Positions 40,719-50,071 of a stretch of 64,000 nucleotides of DNA are shown here, in pieces. The position numbers were made by a program, and so were the translations under genes. Under the pieces are notes generated by a model, which saw only the letters and a program-made list of their open reading frames with translations, was not told the origin of the DNA and made no database searches. The first letter of the stretch is position 1. The number at the start of each line of letters is the position of its first letter. Origin of the DNA: Thereva unica (taxonomy: Eukaryota; Arthropoda; Insecta; Diptera; Therevidae); assembly GCA_949987705.1 (NCBI GenBank), contig OX465281.1:164872393-164936392 (forward strand), written 5' to 3'.

Positions 40719-43184
40719 AACTTCCCAGTATAGGAAGCTATTGTAATCGGTTCGAAAAACGAAATCGAAATTTTCGACGTATTTTCATCTTTCAAGGTCC
40801 CAGGAGCATTTTAAGCAAAAACTTGGGAGGAATGTGTGTGTGTGTGCGCGCGTACTTAAGTTGCCATTTTTTCCTGCACGATATCGCGTGAACCAAAAAA
40901 GATATCGAATTCATTGAGGTGTCGTTTGAAGTGTATTAACCGAAATATGATCTGAAAAGATTTTCATAAGACTCGGTCGAACCGTTTGTTCGTTTAAGCG
41001 GCGTAAGTGATTTTTGTACCTGCACGATATCGCTCGAACCACGAAAGATATTGATTTAGTTGAGGTGCCATTCGAAGCGTATTAGCGACAATATTATCTG
41101 AAAAGATTTTTAACTTCCCAGTATAGGAAGTCATTGTAATCGGTCGGAAAATCGAAATCGAAAATTTCAACGTATTTTTATCTTTCAAGGTCCCAGGAGC
41201 ATTTTAAGCAAAAAATTGGGAGGAAGTTTGTGTGTGTGTGTATGTGCGTACGGATGTGGTCATTTTTTCCTGCACGATATCGCGCGAACCAAAACTGATA
41301 TCGACTTCGTTGAGGTGTCGTTCGAAGCGTATCAACCGAAATATGATCTGAAAAGATTTACATGAAATTCGGTCCAGCCGTTTTTTTGATTAAGCGACGT
41401 AAGTGATTTTTGTACCTGCACGATATCGCCCGAGCCACGAAAGATATTGACTTACTTGAGGTGCCGTTCGAAGCGTATTAGCGACAATATAATCTGAAAA
41501 GATTTTTATAATATTCGGTCCAGCGGTTTTTTGGTTTAAATGACTTAAGTGATTGTTGTACCTGCACGATATCCCGCGAACTATAAAAGATATCGACTTA
41601 GTTGACGTGCCGTTCGAAGAGTATTAACCAAAATATGATCTGAAAAGATTTTCATAAAATTCGGTCAAGCCGTTTTTTTTGCTTAAGCCGCGTAAGTGAT
41701 TTTTGTACCTGCACGATATGGACCGAACCATAAAAGATATTGATTTACTTGAGGTGCCGTTCGAAGCGTATTAGCGACAATATAATCTGAAAAGATTTTT
41801 ATAATATTCCGTCCAGCGGTTTTTTGGTTTAAATGACTTAAGTGATTTTTGTACCTGCACGATACCGCGCGAACTAAAAACTATTTCGACTTCATTGAGG
41901 TGCCGAAAAACATTAACACATCAATTTTATATTCATTTTCGTCATCCTAATCTTGTAGGTGCGCACATTTAGTTTGACATTTTAGCGAAAATATTGATAA
42001 ACAATTGTGACAAATTCTCAGTATTATACATATATTCTATATTGCCTATTGTTCATTTATTATTAAAATATCCAATCATAATATTCAACATCCATCATAC
42101 TGGGAAGTTGATCGTGTGGACCGAACGGGTCGAACCCACATCCCAACTAGTTATAATATTCGGTCGAGCGGTTTTTTGGTTTAAATGACATAAGTGATTT
42201 TTGTACCTGCCCGATTTCGCGCGAACTATAAAACATATCGACTTAGTTGACGTGCCGTTCGAAGAGTATAAACCAAAATATGGTCTGAAAAGATTTTCAT
42301 AAGATTCCGTCGAACCGTTTTCTTGTTTAAACGACGTACGTGAATTTTGTACCTGCACGAAACCGCGCCAACCAAAAACTATATGGACTTCTTTGAGGTG
42401 CCGAAAAAAGAATATTAACGAAGAAATGTTCTGAAAAAAATTTCATATTATTCGGTCGGGTCTTTTTTGTTTAAATAGAAAAACTTCGGCTAATTGTCAG
42501 AAAGACCTTAAATTGACAAGTTGCGCTAATATCTAATAAACTCGATAGAATGAAATCAACGAAGTGACCTTTTTTGGGTTCTTCACAGCGATAGCCTTCG
42601 AACAAAACATCACTTTTCAAAATCCGACAACCTTTAAAAATCGTGCAAAAATTTCGATATCTTTTACAAACATTACGAATTTTTCAAACCTTGGATTAGC
42701 ACTTTTTGACGGGGAATTGTTTTATACGCGTGATACAGTTTGAGGAAATTGTGGTTCATCACAGGATTTCCAGTAGTTACTGCAAAATTTGTTCTTTTTG
42801 GTAAATTTGGCTAATATCTCCGGAAAGTCTTGGAATTTCCAATTGAAGTCGTTCGCTTCCCAGTTTGTCAACGGCGCTTGAGCACGCTGAGTACGAATTT
42901 GAACACCCGTTTTAGTGCAACGAATGAAATTCGGAGAAAATGTTTGTTTGCTAACGTTCAGGAAAAAGAAATTCTCTAGAAAAATCTTGTGGATTTACCA
43001 CTATTATAGTTACTTGAACTAGCTTCTCTCGGGATTGCTTTGTCATCAGTTCTGATACTAGCCAATTTTCCACTAGTGCTAAACGTATAACTATTTTGTA
43101 AGAAGTCAGTTTATTCCATCTACGTTCATCATACTGGAAAGTTAATCGTGTGGACCGAAAGGGTCAAACCCAAATCCAAACTAG
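40719..43184 (+). mobile_element. HINE copy 2, full-length, containing another HINE
   Basis: Begins AACTTCCCAGTATAGGAAG after TT and ends CTAG (43181-43184) before TT. It holds a (GT)n tract, ~146-bp tandem units with CCTGCACGATATCGC, the nested copy at 41112-42150, then the unique body (about 42480-43090) and the 3' hairpin region. The interrupted sequence GATTTTT / ATAATATTCGG is intact in other copies, which proves the nesting. Confidence 0.85.
41112..42150 (+). mobile_element. HINE copy 1 (1039 bp), inserted in copy 2
   Basis: A Helentron-like layout. The 5' end is AACTTCCCAGTATAGGAAG, the 3' end ATCCCAACTAG; the short subterminal inverted repeat ACTTCCCAGTAT lies at both ends. There is a GT microsatellite and a central tandem array, and near the 3' end GACC/GGTC and TGTGG/CCACA stems. 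It sits between TT and TT, and the empty site in other copies has a single TT. No ORF. It is absent of TIRs at the very ends, so a MITE is less likely. Family assignment (HINE/DINE-1 type) is inference. Confidence 0.75.
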
Positions 43185-43239
43185 TTTTTTCTATACTGTG
43201 ACCCCCCCCCCCGGAAAAAAATCCTAGATTCGCGCCTGG

Positions 43240-43975
43240 GTGTTACTTTCTCTGAGGGTAAAACTCTAGTTAACTTCTTGAGTATAAGTGCTGTGGTTAC
43301 CAGCTCGAACGTTGAAGCGAATGTTGGTTTAATTGTTAACTCTACACAAGTGCGGATGGTTCCCAATTTTACTTGTCCTCTATTTGTTTCTAATTTTGGC
43401 AATCCCAGTCTCTGTACTGCGTCTTCAGTTATGAAAGAGCCTTGAGAGCCTTGGTCTATCAGTGATCTTAATGCGACGACCTGACCATTTTTTGTGGATG
43501 CATGGATGACTGCTGTAGGAAGCATCTCAGTGCATGGTCCGTTGGTTGCTTCTGTGTAAGTACCAACTTCAGTAGAGTTTGATGGTTGCCCTTTGTTATT
43601 AGCTGGTTTATCGGCTTCAGTCCGAGCGTTTGTTGAGGTTGGATGAAGAAGTGTATGATGTTTCCTCTTACACACTTTGCACAGTCTCCAGCTTTTGCAT
43701 GTATTTGTCATATTCCCCTTGACCAAGCAATTGGTACAAAGACTTGATTTTCGTACTGCATCATTTCTTTGTTAGACAGACATTTTTGCTAGTTTCTCAC
43801 AGGAGTATATTTTATGATTTCCCTTGCAGATTGGACAGAGAGTTTGCATTGTGATGGAGCCATGATGTATTTTTAACTCTTTGCCCTTCCAGGGCGTAAA
43901 CTTTTGTTTGGTCGGACCTTGCTTTAAGTCCTCGATAGGGTCGATCACTTCTAAGGTGTAGAACCGCCTTTCCAA
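43240..43975 (-). pseudogene. BEL/Pao gag zinc knuckles and protease N-part
   Basis: Minus strand: CPICKGNHKIYSC, then after a frame break at about 43770 CTNCLVKGN and CKVCKRKHHTLLH, zinc knuckles of Pao gag. Protease core LRSLIDQGSQGSFITED follows, with DQGS at the active site. The frame runs to SEKVTP at the 8-bp duplication and continues at 37458. Confidence 0.85.
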
Positions 43976-44915
43976 GAACTCGATTAATTGGCTAATGTTC
44001 TCTACTTCTGTTTGATTTTTTAAAGACTGTTAGACTGCACTATAGTGTGCGGCTTTCCCTGTCCAGCTTCTGTGTAAGTAGAAATACTATGAGTGAATCC
44101 CAATTCGATGTGTTAATCCCAGAGTTTCTGAGGGCTTGCAGACACTCTGTTGTAGTGTCGTGGAGTCTTTTGAGTCCCTGCTGGGATTCTTTATTGAGAG
44201 CAGGTTGATTCAGAAGAAAGCGCAGTTGAGCGTTTACTAGGGCTCTTTCGTTTTGATATCGCTTGTTGAGGATCTTCCAGGCGGTATCAAAGTTTTCCTG
44301 CAGATGGTCCACTAGTTCACTTGGTTCACCCATCAGATTTGCTTTCAAGTAGAATAGTTTCTCAGTATTGCTCAGATTCGTGTCATTTCGAATTAACTCG
44401 GTGAATATATTTTTAAATGTTGGCCATTTTAAATAGTCATCATCAAATGTTGGGACATCTATCTGCTTTATTTACCTTTTTTACATCTATCTGCTTTAAA
44501 TGTTCCCAGGCTCATTATTTCTCCATGTATGTCAACCACACGTTCCCAATAATCACTTATTATTTTGGCTTTCTGCGAATAGTATGCGGTTGACTTCGGC
44601 GCTGCAATTTCGCTTTCTGTTCTCTCAGTCGTCCGTTTTAAAGAATTTATCATGGCGTTCTGCCTTTTAATTTTCCTAAATTGATCTTCAACGCGTTCTG
44701 ATGTTTGTTGTTTCTCAACGGCTGCACGGAGAGCATCTTCCATCAAATCTCTAGTTTGCTCGCATAAACTTTCCACTTTTTCGAAGTTCTCTTTGAAGTA
44801 CTTATGTTCTGGATTCTCGCCTTTTAGCTGCTCCAGTTCACTGTGTTGATACTCGAACTCAGCCCATGCCGATTGCAGTGATTGTAATCGAATTTGGACA
44901 TAGTCTGTTTAAAAG
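43976..44915 (-). pseudogene. BEL/Pao gag N-terminal part
   Basis: Minus-strand frames 44905-44468 (AWAEFEYQHSELEQLKGE, a coiled-coil-rich gag start) and 44348-44040 (LQENFDTAWKILNKRYQNER, typical Pao gag capsid-like region). Between them 'catctatctgcttta' is duplicated (44456 and 44486), an insertion that disrupts the frame. No in-frame ATG at the start; the sequence is cut at about 44915 with no LTR seen upstream. Confidence 0.8.
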
Positions 44916-44937
44916 CAAGTTAATTGGGAATTAGAAT

Positions 44938-46920
44938 AAAAAATATATAGTTTAAAAAACTAAAAAATACGCTTTTATTTTAAAATGAACTAAAAAGTAA
45001 ACTAGTTGGGATGTGGGTTTGACCCCTTCGGTCCACACGATTAACTTCCCAGTATGATGAACGAAGATGGAATAAACTGACTTCTTACAAAATAGTTATA
45101 CGTTTAGCACTAGTGGAAAATTGGCTAGTATCAGAACTGATGACAAAGCAATCCCGAGAGAAGCTAGTTCAAATAACTATAATAGTAGTAAATCCACAAG
45201 CTTTTTCTAGAGAATTTGTTTTTCCTGAACGTTAGCAAACAAACATTTCCTCCGTATTTCGTTCGCTGCACTAAAGCGGGTGTTCAAATTCGTATTGAGC
45301 ATGCTGAAGCGCCGTTGACGAGCTGAGAAGCGAATGACTTCATTTGGAAATTCCACAGCTTTCCGGAGATATTAGCAAAACTGTAACCGTTAAGTACTTG
45401 TCAGACTTGACCAAAAAGAACAAATTTTACGGTAACTACTGGAAATCCCGCGATGAACCGTAATTTCCTGAAACTGTATCACGCGTAGAAAACAATTCCC
45501 CGTCAAAAAGTGCTAATCCAAGGTTTGAAAATTCGCGCTGTTTGTAACGAAATTTTTGCACGATTTTGAAAGGTTGTCGGATATTTACAAGTGATGTTTT
45601 GTTCGAAGGCTATCTCTGTGCAGAACCCAAAAAAGATCACTTCGTTTAGAACGGGTCTCATTCCATCGAGTTTAGTAGATATGTATTAGCAAAACTTGTC
45701 TTTCTGACAATTAGCCGAATTTTTGTATTTAAACAAAAAAGGCCTGACCGAATATTATTAAATTTTTTTCAGAGCATTTCTTCGTTAATATTATATTTTC
45801 GGCACCTCAATGAAGTCGATATAGTTTTTAGTTCGTGCGGTATCGTGCAGGTACGAAAATCATAAACGTCGTTTAAACAAAAACAAAAACGGTTCGACCG
45901 AATTTTATGAAAATCTTTTCAGATCATATTTTGGTTAATACTCTTCGAACGGCACGTCAACTAAGTCGATATCTTTTATAGTTCGCGCACTATCGTGCAG
46001 GTACATAAATCACTTATGTCATTTAAACCAAAAAACCCCTCTACCAAATTATATAAAAATCTTTTCAGATTATATTGTCGCTAATGCGCTTCGAACGGCG
46101 CCTCAAGTAAGTCAATATCTTTCGAGGTTCGGGCGATATCGTGCAGGTACAAAAATCACTTATGTCATTGAAACCAAAAAACCGCTCGACCAAATATTAT
46201 AAAAATCTTTTCAGCTTATATTGTCGCTAATACACTTCGAACGGCACCTCAAGTAAGTCAGTATCTTTCGTGGTTCGGGCGATATCGTGCAGGTACAAAA
46301 ACCACTTACTTCGCTTAAACAAAAAAACGGCTGGACCGAATCTCATGAAAATCTTTTCAAATCATATTTAGGTTAATACGCTTCGAACGACACCTCAACC
46401 AACTCGATATCAGTTTTGGTTCGCGCGATATCGTGCAGGAAAAAATGACCACATCCGTACGCACATACACACACACATACTTCCTCCCAGTTTTTTGCTT
46501 AAAATGCTCCTGGGACCTTGAAAGATGAAAATACGTTGAAATTTTCGATTTCGATTTTCGGACCGATTACAATAACTTCCTATACTGGGAAGTTAAAAAT
46601 AATTTTTAATCTAAAGTTTTTATTGCTCCAGCCAGTATATGGGAACAACCTACGTTTCGAAATGTAAAAAAGCGTGGGGCTCCTTAACTATTTTCTTATT
46701 TTATTAACATTGGAACTAATTTCTTACCTATTTTCTTATTTTATTAACATTGGAACTTTTCGTTAGCGCCCCACGCTTTTTTACATTTCGAAACGTAGGT
46801 TGTTCCCATATACTGGCTGGAGCAATAAAAACTTTAGATTAAAAATTATTTTTTACTTTTTAGTTCATTTTAAAATAAAAGCGTATTTTTTAGTTTTTTT
46901 AAACTATATATTTTATTTTC
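44938..46920. mobile_element. Foldback element with a HINE in its left arm
   Basis: Right arm 46767-46920 (GCCCCACGCTTTTTTACATT...) is the inverse of left arm 46680-46595 plus 45000-44938. The left arm is interrupted by the HINE at 45002-46594. The loop (46681-46766) has a direct repeat 'ctattttcttattttattaa'. The intact right arm gives the pre-insertion sequence of the left one. Confidence 0.8.
45002..46594 (-). mobile_element. HINE copy, full-length (1593 bp, minus)
   Basis: Most complete copy: 3' end CTAG (reverse, 45002-45005), 'gggatgtgggtttgacccct', a ~780-bp unique body, then five tandem units (TATCGTGCAGG at 45841, 45991, 46137, 46283 and 46428; period ~146), a CA microsatellite, and 5' end CTTCCTATACTGGGAAGTT (46576-46594). 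Flanked by AA/AA (TT on its strand). Compared with the intact foldback arm, only the TT is duplicated. Confidence 0.85.
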
Positions 46921-47310
46921 TACTTTTTAGTCTATTATATGGCTTCTACCATTTTCTTGTCACCACCATGTTAGATTTAAAATGGTGCCACACAGATTAC
47001 TGTTCTATACTCGTCATACACTTTCATTTCCTGTCCATATCGAGCGCGTTGTAAAGAAAAAGATAATCCGCCAATTTGTGTTGGTCGCCATTTTGAATTC
47101 CGAATGACGCTAAACAGCTAATATTATACCAACTTTTCAGTCTTAAAATAACTTTAGCATGTTTATTACTGATTCAGAATACATTAAAAGTTCGCTTAGT
47201 TAGGATTTTTAACAGTTTTATAATAATTAAATATATTACAATATTTACATATTTACAAATAAAATACACACATAGTCTCAACGTGACTATTCACATGAGT
47301 AAGAAGTCTG
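46921..47310. repeat. Diverged 269-bp-family sequence and Helitron 3' flank
   Basis: 46907-47125 matches, inverted, the flank at 39880-40020 and part of the 269-bp unit ('ttgtgttgg(t/c)cgccattttg', 'gaatgacgc'). From about 47130 to 47310 is AT-rich DNA just 3' of the Helitron helicase gene; a Helitron 3' end was not identified. Confidence 0.55.
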
Positions 47311-47314
47311 TGTT

Positions 47315-48555
47315 TTATTGTTCCCTTATGTTACTTTCACGGTTTAGCGCATGGAAATTCAATCTCTGAGTGCGCATTCTTTCCATTTCCGCCAATGCGT
47401 CAGTGTTGCAAGGATCCTCGCCCATGAGCTTTGAGCAGTCCAGTTCCTCAATCTGAAGTCCATTTAGCGATTTTACCCGACTTAAAGCAACGTATGCTTG
47501 CCCAGAAGCAAAAGTACGAGGTCCCAAATAGACTACTGCATAATCCACCGTACATCCTTGCATCTTATGCACTGTCGACGCCCAACTCAGAATCAATGGC
47601 AACATGCGCCTTTCAACAGTGCCATGACTATATGTATTTGGCGGGGAATTGTTTTGCTATTGGCCTAATTACATGTTCGCCATCCTTGCCAAAGTTTACT
47701 CTTAATGACGGAATGTCGGTGTCATACATTTGGTCTCGACGAAAATGAGGCCAGATGATTTCCGAGATGAAGCCAATGTTTCCATTGACGAGCCCTTTCT
47801 CCACGTCAATGTTAGATCGCAACATTATTTTCGCACTTACAAAAATTGTCAGTTTACTTGGGAGTCCACCAGTTTTATTCATGTCCTGAGGAATGATTGA
47901 CTCTAAACCATTGTTTCCCAGGTTGCGAGTTGCATCAATAATTTGATCCTGGGCCTTGATTTGATACATTCGAATACCTTTCAGTTTGAAATATTTAAGC
48001 ACTTTATCGTTGTGCTTGTCCACTTGGTCGTTTGTAGGATATATTCTTAATGCTTTATGTATCGCGAGCTCACCAGTAATATTCGTCGATATTTTACCAA
48101 GAAGAACTGCAAGGTGTTCGCTTTTTATATTTCCTACTCTCAAAGCATTTAAAATGTCAGCAAATGTAGTGTCTCCTTGTTGTCGCATGTTTTCGGTAAG
48201 TTCTACTAATGTGAATAGCCGCCATAAATGAGTAGCTGGCCTCATGTGTTCTGGTTGTTGAAACACTTGTTTTCCTCTCACTGGAGGCAGTTGCATCAGA
48301 TCACCAAAAAGCATGAGGTTTATGCCTCCGAACGGTTCGTTACAGTTCTTCAATTGACGCACACGGGCGTCGATCATGCACAACATCTCATAAGGTACCA
48401 TTGAAATTTCGTCAACAAACAAGAACTCTACGTGTTGCCATTCCTGGCGCATGACTCTTAAGTAATTACCTGTGAGGAGAGGCATGTTTACAATGACACC
48501 GTCTTTCTGCACTGGGAACTTTAGTAAGCTATGTAACGTAGAACCGCCTACTAAA
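47315..48555 (-). pseudogene. Helitron helicase domain, C-terminal part
   Basis: Minus strand from the LTR junction: the frame resumes as AARLVGGSTLHSLLKFP, then FLFVDEISMVPYEML (Walker B), LMLFGDLMQLPPV and LVELTENMRQ, as in Pif1-type helicases. A frame break near 47620 precedes the last motif ([30 protein letters not shown]) and the stop at 47315. The N-terminal half lies beyond the provirus at 53549. Helitrons replicate by rolling circle with this Rep-helicase. Confidence 0.9.
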
Positions 48556-48559
48556 CGCG
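48556..48559. repeat. 4-bp target duplication CGCG (left)
   Basis: CGCG precedes the left LTR and recurs at 53545-53548. It fits the YRYR preference of errantivirus-type integrases. Confidence 0.85.
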
Positions 48560-48863
48560 AGTTACATACTTAGAGTTGAAAAATGCAACAAATGCACAAT
48601 TTAATCAACCGGACGTATCCGATACATTAAAAATAAAGCCAAAAGAAAAACCATTAGCTTGGTAGATTATATTCCACACTGCATCCGATAAAACTGCTGA
48701 CTTAGGAAAAGATAAGAAAAGTAAAATGTAATTTTTGAATAAGGATAGTCAGTCTGTCGGAAATTATATTAGAGTTCGGTTTGTTCTATTAATAAAGTTA
48801 AATAAATTTGAAGTGAGCTTTTTATTTCTCTAATTGATCAATAATTATCCAAAATATATTACT
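48560..48863 (+). repeat. 5' LTR of errantivirus-like provirus
   Basis: 304 bp, identical by eye to 53241-53544. Contains AATAAAG at 48790-48796 as a possible poly(A) signal. Its first ~105 bases equal the env C-terminal codons found in the 3' LTR. Confidence 0.9.
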
Positions 48864-48882
48864 GGCGCAGTCGGTAGGATCC
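48863..48882 (+). other. Primer-binding site, tRNA-Ser type
   Basis: TGGCGCAGTCGGTAGGATCC starts at the last LTR base. This string is the usual tRNA-Ser primer site of gypsy/17.6-like errantiviruses. Confidence 0.85.
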
Positions 48883-49078
48883 AGTTAATTGGATCCAGTG
48901 ATACGAATTTATCGCAAAAATTTGTTTAATCAAAAGTGATTAAGTGTGGAAGGTGTGATACGAAGTAGTTTAATTTACATTTAATAAGCTACGAAGAAAC
49001 AACCACCAAAACACAGAAAGAAAAGTCATCCTGGAAAGAAGGCGACGACGTAATTTAACAGCAGATCAAAACAGAAGA

Positions 49079-50071
49079 ATGGCTCAAGGAGTGCAACAAA
49101 ACCAACCAAATATGATGGAGCAATGCTTAGCCCTATTAACCGAGATAGTGCACCGGCAGACTCAGCCACCATCGTTGAGAAGACGAATTGAAAAAGAAAT
49201 CAAATTTTTACCAGCCTTTGAGGGAAAACCTGGAAGTCTACCAACATTCATAAATGCAGTTGAACGAGTTTTAGCGGAGTATGGAGATCAAGCACCGCAA
49301 GTCTATACAGTGATCTACAATGAGAAGATTTTGGGTCCACCAAAAAATTATTTAGAAACGGCACCACCAACAACGTGGGAACAATGTAAAGCAAAGCTGA
49401 AGATTCACTATAAACCTAGCAAAGATCAAGGGAGGATTATGCAAGAAATTTCAACTTTAAAAGTAAGTTCAATCACTGATTTGTTAGATAAGCTTAGATT
49501 TTTAGTAGACGATATTTCAGAGTGTGGAATTTTCAGTGAACACCAAAATGAAATCGTTAATCATTTAAGTAGTGTTTTATCATTAAAAATAAAAGAGCTT
49601 ACTGCGGGAGCCCTAGCGGCGGAATTAAATGATAAATTTAGTTTAGAGCAAATGAGAATAATACTTAATAAATACGTTGGCCAAGATGAATATAATTTAA
49701 AATCTTATAAACAAAATTTTTATGTACGAGATGGACTAAAATTTAGACAAAATATACAGACGAAGATTAACCAAAACTGTGGACAGGACAAAAACATTTC
49801 AAGAAGAGACAATAATTATAATAATTCCTCAGGACAATATCGTAATCAAAATAATTATAATAATTCCTCGGGACAATATCGTAATAACTATAATAATTTT
49901 TCCGGACAATTCCGCAGAGATTTTAACCACAATGTACGTAATAACGGTAACAGTGCACAACAAAGAAATTCGCAACCAACTAATCTTAATATAAGTCAAC
50001 CGATGGATGTTGACAATATAAATGCTCAAAGTGATGTAAACGATACAAATAGAGAATTTTTTACCAATTAG
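49079..50071 (+). CDS. gag: Errantivirus-like Gag
   Basis: 330 codons, intact. The N-terminal half (KFLPAFEGKPGSLPTFINAV) fits the capsid-like Gag of gypsy-group elements. There is no zinc knuckle, as in errantiviruses. The C-terminus (about 245-330) is Asn/Gln/Tyr-rich with three imperfect repeats of NYNNSSGQYRN, likely RNA-binding and disordered. The first ATG after the leader was used. It overlaps the pol frame by 32 bases (50040-50071). Confidence 0.85.
   Translation: MAQGVQQNQPNMMEQCLALLTEIVHRQTQPPSLRRRIEKEIKFLPAFEGKPGSLPTFINAVERVLAEYGDQAPQVYTVIYNEKILGPPKNYLETAPPTTWEQCKAKLKIHYKPSKDQGRIMQEISTLKVSSITDLLDKLRFLVDDISECGIFSEHQNEIVNHLSSVLSLKIKELTAGALAAELNDKFSLEQMRIILNKYVGQDEYNLKSYKQNFYVRDGLKFRQNIQTKINQNCGQDKNISRRDNNYNNSSGQYRNQNNYNNSSGQYRNNYNNFSGQFRRDFNHNVRNNGNSAQQRNSQPTNLNISQPMDVDNINAQSDVNDTNREFFTN

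Larger units (their letters stand above)
37460..43238. mobile_element. hAT-like non-autonomous element with many nested insertions
   Basis: 5779 bp. The left terminus CAGCCGCGGATTCAAG and inverted right terminus CAGGCGCGAATCTAGG share CAG-CGCG-AT, and both have a subterminal G tract followed by GTCAC. The 8-bp target duplication is the hAT signature. No transposase ORF. The interior is largely other repeats: a 269-bp tandem array, a palindromic element and two nested HINEs. Confidence 0.8.

Noticed and set aside
47431..48231. Plus-strand ORFs over the Helitron helicase
   Set aside because: Shadows of the minus-strand helicase, whose Walker B and later motifs are clear.
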